Part shown: positions 40,141-43,190 of the stretch, in pieces
Layout of the letters: each line of letters opens with the position of its first letter
Numbering within the stretch: position 1 is the first letter of the stretch
Assembly: GCF_001598415.1 (NCBI RefSeq)
Contig: NZ_BCYX01000034.1
Span: 1-43,190, forward strand
Direction: 5' to 3'
Source of the DNA: Sphingomonas mali NBRC 15500
Lineage (GTDB): Bacteria; Pseudomonadota; Alphaproteobacteria; Sphingomonadales; Sphingomonadaceae
DNA length: 43,190 nt
The notes under the pieces: generated by a model
What the model saw: only the letters and a program-made list of their open reading frames with translations
What the model was told of the DNA's origin: nothing
The model's database searches: none
Program-made: the position numbers and the translations under genes

Positions 40141-43077
40141 TTAGCTCTTCCGCGTGCGGCGGATTTCTTCGCGTACGTTGTGGCCGAGCGCGTCGGCGAC
40201 GAGCGCGGCCTGTTCGGTCTGGTGGCGCTTGGCCAGGCCCGTCGCGGGCGATGCCGAGGGCGCGCGGCCGGCATAGCGCGCACGCTTCACCTTGCACTTG
40301 GCGGCGGTCAACGCTTCCTCGATCAACGGCTCGACGAAGAACCAATAGCCATTGTTCTTCGGCTCTTCCTGAGCCCAGACGATCTCTTCGAGATTGGGCA
40401 TCCGGCGGACGCGCTCGGCAAGCGGCTCGCCCGGGAACGGATAGAGCTGCTCGATCCGCACCACCTGGGTGTTCTTGTCACCCGCCGCGTCGCGTGCCTC
40501 GAACAGGTCGTAGGCGACCTTGCCGGTGCACAGCACCAACCGCTTCGTCTCGGTATCGGCCGGAGCGTCGGGATCCGACAGGATGCGGCGGAAATGGCTG
40601 TCGCCCAGGAAGTCCTCGGCCTTCGACACCGCGCGCTTGTGGCGCAGCAGCGACTTGGGCGTGAAGATCACTAGCGGCTTGCGGAACGTCCGGTGCATCT
40701 GGCGGCGCAGCAAGTGGAAGACGTTGGCCGGCGTGGTGCAATTGGCGACCTGCATGTTGTCGCCGGCGCAGAGTTGGAGGAAGCGTTCCGGGCGCGCCGA
40801 GCTGTGCTCGGGACCCTGGCCTTCATAGCCGTGCGGCAACATCATCACCAGGCCATTGGCGCGCAGCCACTTGGCTTCACCGCTAGCGATGAACTGGTCG
40901 ATCATGATCTGCGCACCGTTGGCGAAATCGCCGAACTGCGCTTCCCAGATCACCAGGGTCTTGGGGTCGGCGAGCGCATAGCCATATTCGAAGCCGAGCA
41001 CGCCATATTCGCTGAGCGGCGAATCGAGCACTTCGAAATTGCCGTGCTCGACATTCCACAACGGCACATATTTGTGCTCGTCATTCTGGTCGACCCAGAC
41101 GGCATGGCGCTGCGAGAAGGTGCCGCGGCCCGAATCCTGGCCCGACAGGCGGACGCCATAGCCTTCTGACAGCAACGAGCCGAAGGCGAGTGCCTCGCCG
41201 GTCGCCCAGTCGAAATTCTCGCCCGACTTGAACATCTCGCGCTTGGCGTCGATCACCCGGTTGAGCGCCTTGTGGACGGTCAAATCCTCGGGGATCGTGG
41301 TCAGCGTGCGGCCCAGGCTGTCGAACAATTTACGCTCGATGCCGGTCTCGACGTTGCGGCGTGCGCTTTCGGCATCGGCCGGCGCGTGCAGCCCCGACCA
41401 GCGGCCCGCGAACCAGTCCGCCTTATTCGCCTTGTATGACGCGCCCGCCTCGAATTCGCCTTCGAGCAGGGTCTCGAATTGGTGCGTGATCTGGTCGATC
41501 CAGGCCTGGTCGACCACACCCTCGGCGATCAGCCTTTTGCCATAGACTTCGCTGACGCCGGGATGCTGGCGGATCGCCTTGTACATCAACGGCTGGGTGA
41601 AGCTCGGCTCGTCGCCTTCGTTATGGCCGAAGCGGCGATAGCACCACATGTCGATGACGATGTCGCGATGGAATTTCTGGCGGAACTCGATCGCCATCTT
41701 GCAGGCGAAGGTCACCGCTTCGGGATCGTCGCCATTGACGTGGAAGATCGGCGCCTGAACGCCCTTGGCGACGTCCGACGGATAAGGCGACGAGCGCGCG
41801 AATTGCGGGCTGGTGGTGAAGCCGATCTGGTTGTTGATGACGAAGTGGATGCAGCCACCGGTATTGTAGCCGCGAATGCCCGAGAAACCGAGGCATTCCC
41901 ACACGATGCCCTGGCCCGCGAACGCCGCGTCGCCATGGATCAGCACGGGCAGGGCGTGGCGATGCTCCTCGAGGTCGCCGGCCATCGTCTGGATCGCCCG
42001 GACCTTGCCGAGCACGACCGGGTCTTCCGCCTCGAGATGCGAGGGGTTGGCGACCAGCGACATATGGACCTTGATCCCGTCGAACTCGCGGTCGGTGGAG
42101 GTGCCGAGATGGTATTTGACGTCACCCGACCCGCCGACATCCTCGGGGTTGGCCGAACCACCGCCGAATTCGTGGAAGATCACGCGCAGCGGCTTGGCCA
42201 TGACATTGGCCAGCACGTTGAGGCGGCCGCGATGCGCCATGCCGAACACGATCTCGTTGACGCCCATCTGGCCGCCATATTTGATCACGCTTTCGAGCGC
42301 GGGGATCATCGCCTCGCCGCCGTCCAGGCCGAAGCGCTTGGTGCCGACGAACTTCTTGCCGGCGAAGCGTTCCCACTGCTCGGCCTCGATCACCTTGTTG
42401 AGGATCGCCTTTTTGCCGTCGGTGGTGAACTGGATCGCCTTGTCCTTGCCCTCCATCCGTTCCTGGAGAAACCGGCGCTCCTCGACATCGGCGATGTGCA
42501 TATATTCCAGGCCGACATTGCCGCAGTAATTGGCGCGCAGGATGTCGACGAGTTCGCGGATCGTCGCCCATTGCAGCCCCATCGTTCCGCCCATGTAGAC
42601 CGGGCGGTCGACGTCGCTGTCGGAAAAGCCGTAATATTCGGTCTTGAGATCGTCGGGCAGTTCGTGCCGCGACAGGCCGAGCGGATCGAGAGTCGCCGCG
42701 AGGTGACCGCGCACGCGATAGGTGCGGATCAGCAGCATCGCCCGGATCGAATCGCTCGCCGCCTTGACGATATCGTCCTGGCTGGCGGGCTTGGCCGCCG
42801 GCGCGGCCGCGGCAGGCGCCGCGCCGCGCGCTGGCTTGGGCGCAGGCTCCATTTGGGTCGGGTCGAGTGCCGCGGTCAAATCGTCGGTCGACGCGAGCGG
42901 CCAGGCGGGATTAGCCCAGCTCGCGGTCGACGGGCCGTTCTCCAGCCCCTCGAACCAGCCGCGCCAGGACGGCTCGACCGATTCCGGCGATTCCTTGAAC
43001 TTGTTGTACAGCGTCTCCACGAACGCAGGCGATACACTCGCCGCGATCTCGCTGAAATCCAGACCTTCGTATCCCAT
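40141..43077 (-). CDS. sucA: 2-oxoglutarate dehydrogenase E1 component
   Basis: Thiamine-diphosphate-dependent decarboxylation of 2-oxoglutarate and succinylation of the lipoyl domain of SucB. The 978-residue protein has the N-terminal E2-binding segment (FVETLYNKFKESPESVEPSW, about 20), IRTYRVRGHLAATLDPLG (about 120), AHRGRLNVLANV, and the ThDP motif GDAAFAGQGIVWE with VINNQIGFTT. The C-terminal transketolase-like half has LLPHGYEGQGPEHSSARPERFLQ-type sequence. The ATG at 43077 has GGAGG 7 nt upstream; a TTG at 43083 is the only in-frame alternative upstream. It is the first gene of the sucA-sucB-lpdA cluster. Confidence 0.97.
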   Translation of the reverse strand: MGYEGLDFSEIAASVSPAFVETLYNKFKESPESVEPSWRGWFEGLENGPSTASWANPAWPLASTDDLTAALDPTQMEPAPKPARGAAPAAAAPAAKPASQDDIVKAASDSIRAMLLIRTYRVRGHLAATLDPLGLSRHELPDDLKTEYYGFSDSDVDRPVYMGGTMGLQWATIRELVDILRANYCGNVGLEYMHIADVEERRFLQERMEGKDKAIQFTTDGKKAILNKVIEAEQWERFAGKKFVGTKRFGLDGGEAMIPALESVIKYGGQMGVNEIVFGMAHRGRLNVLANVMAKPLRVIFHEFGGGSANPEDVGGSGDVKYHLGTSTDREFDGIKVHMSLVANPSHLEAEDPVVLGKVRAIQTMAGDLEEHRHALPVLIHGDAAFAGQGIVWECLGFSGIRGYNTGGCIHFVINNQIGFTTSPQFARSSPYPSDVAKGVQAPIFHVNGDDPEAVTFACKMAIEFRQKFHRDIVIDMWCYRRFGHNEGDEPSFTQPLMYKAIRQHPGVSEVYGKRLIAEGVVDQAWIDQITHQFETLLEGEFEAGASYKANKADWFAGRWSGLHAPADAESARRNVETGIERKLFDSLGRTLTTIPEDLTVHKALNRVIDAKREMFKSGENFDWATGEALAFGSLLSEGYGVRLSGQDSGRGTFSQRHAVWVDQNDEHKYVPLWNVEHGNFEVLDSPLSEYGVLGFEYGYALADPKTLVIWEAQFGDFANGAQIMIDQFIASGEAKWLRANGLVMMLPHGYEGQGPEHSSARPERFLQLCAGDNMQVANCTTPANVFHLLRRQMHRTFRKPLVIFTPKSLLRHKRAVSKAEDFLGDSHFRRILSDPDAPADTETKRLVLCTGKVAYDLFEARDAAGDKNTQVVRIEQLYPFPGEPLAERVRRMPNLEEIVWAQEEPKNNGYWFFVEPLIEEALTAAKCKVKRARYAGRAPSASPATGLAKRHQTEQAALVADALGHNVREEIRRTRKS

Positions 43078-43085
43078 TTCCAACC

Positions 43086-43166
43086 TCCCCCTCGCCCCTC
43101 GCAGAGGGGAGAGGGTTGCGCAGACTTAGGCCCGCAGGGCCTTAGTCGAAGCTGGGAGAGGGGTGG
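43086..43166. repeat. Intergenic repeat module upstream of sucA
   Basis: Contains the hairpin CCCCTC-GCA-GAGGGG, then GACTTAGGCCC-GCA-GGGCCTTAGTC (one mismatch), then TCGAAGCTGGGAGAGGGG. The latter is very close to the AGCGAAGTCGGGAGAGGGG segment inside the palindrome at 20757-20993. A further GTCGAGC-GCA-GCTCGAC hairpin follows to 43184. The element may continue past the window end. Confidence 0.65.
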
Positions 43167-43190
43167 TCGAGCGCAGCTCGACGCGAGCCT

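Overview
The window is a GC-rich alphaproteobacterial chromosome segment. It most likely comes from a sphingomonad (Sphingomonas or a close relative). This is inferred from the gene repertoire, the codon bias and the dense short palindromic intergenic repeats; no rRNA or marker gene is present to prove it. I recognise 39 protein-coding genes. I see no tRNA, rRNA, CRISPR array, transposase, integrase or phage gene.

Layout. 0.1-5.6 kb: argB, a YhhQ/VUT-type transporter, two tandem paralogous small secreted cysteine proteins, a CNT nucleoside transporter and a 3-hydroxybutyryl-CoA dehydrogenase. 5.6-8.8 kb: an ergothioneine operon (egtB, a 28-bp intergenic hairpin, egtD, and a translationally coupled class I methyltransferase). 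8.8-10.7 kb: PduO-type cobalamin adenosyltransferase, a HIG1-like twin-TM protein and gluQ. 10.7-12.1 kb: an HNH endonuclease followed by a ClpP-like secreted protein, which sits between the HNH 3' end and a diverged second copy of that 3' end. 12.3-20.3 kb: ppc, a SleB-type cell wall hydrolase, ogt, cytochrome b561, a GT2 glycosyltransferase and small exported proteins. 20.3-25.8 kb: a 4HBT thioesterase, oligopeptidase B, an unknown membrane protein and an M24 aminopeptidase P. 26-34.9 kb: a tightly overlapping minus-strand sugar operon (lacI, GH144-like glucanase, lipoprotein binding protein, two permeases, alpha/beta hydrolase, GH1 beta-glucosidase) preceded by its ATPase. 35-37.2 kb: a proline-rich secreted protein and a small exported protein. 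37.4-43.1 kb: the 2-oxoglutarate dehydrogenase cluster sucA-sucB-lpdA.

How the genes work together. The 26-34.9 kb cluster reads as a complete uptake-and-degradation locus for a beta-glucan, possibly beta-1,2-glucan. The exported GH144-like enzyme would cut the polymer, the ABC system import the oligomers, and GH1 finish hydrolysis, under LacI control with a good operator candidate 34 bp ahead of lacI. sucA, sucB and lpdA encode the E1, E2 and E3 parts of one TCA-cycle complex.

The most unusual signal is non-coding. Three copies of an exactly 64-nt element (20774-20837 +, 20913-20976 -, 37249-37312 +) fold into the same three-way junction: a 9-bp outer stem, a TC bulge, a 9-bp hairpin with a CCC loop, and a 10-bp hairpin with a GGG loop. 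The loop cores and bulge are invariant, while most stem positions vary with full compensation between copies. Two copies lie head to head inside a larger nested palindrome between two genes. Other repeat families (three copies of a TTCGTGCTGAGC...-type palindrome, two of an NNCCTGCG...-type, and several GTCATGCC...GGGGTGAC-type) are scattered between genes. Two of them have been absorbed in frame into the C-terminus of the sugar-binding lipoprotein.
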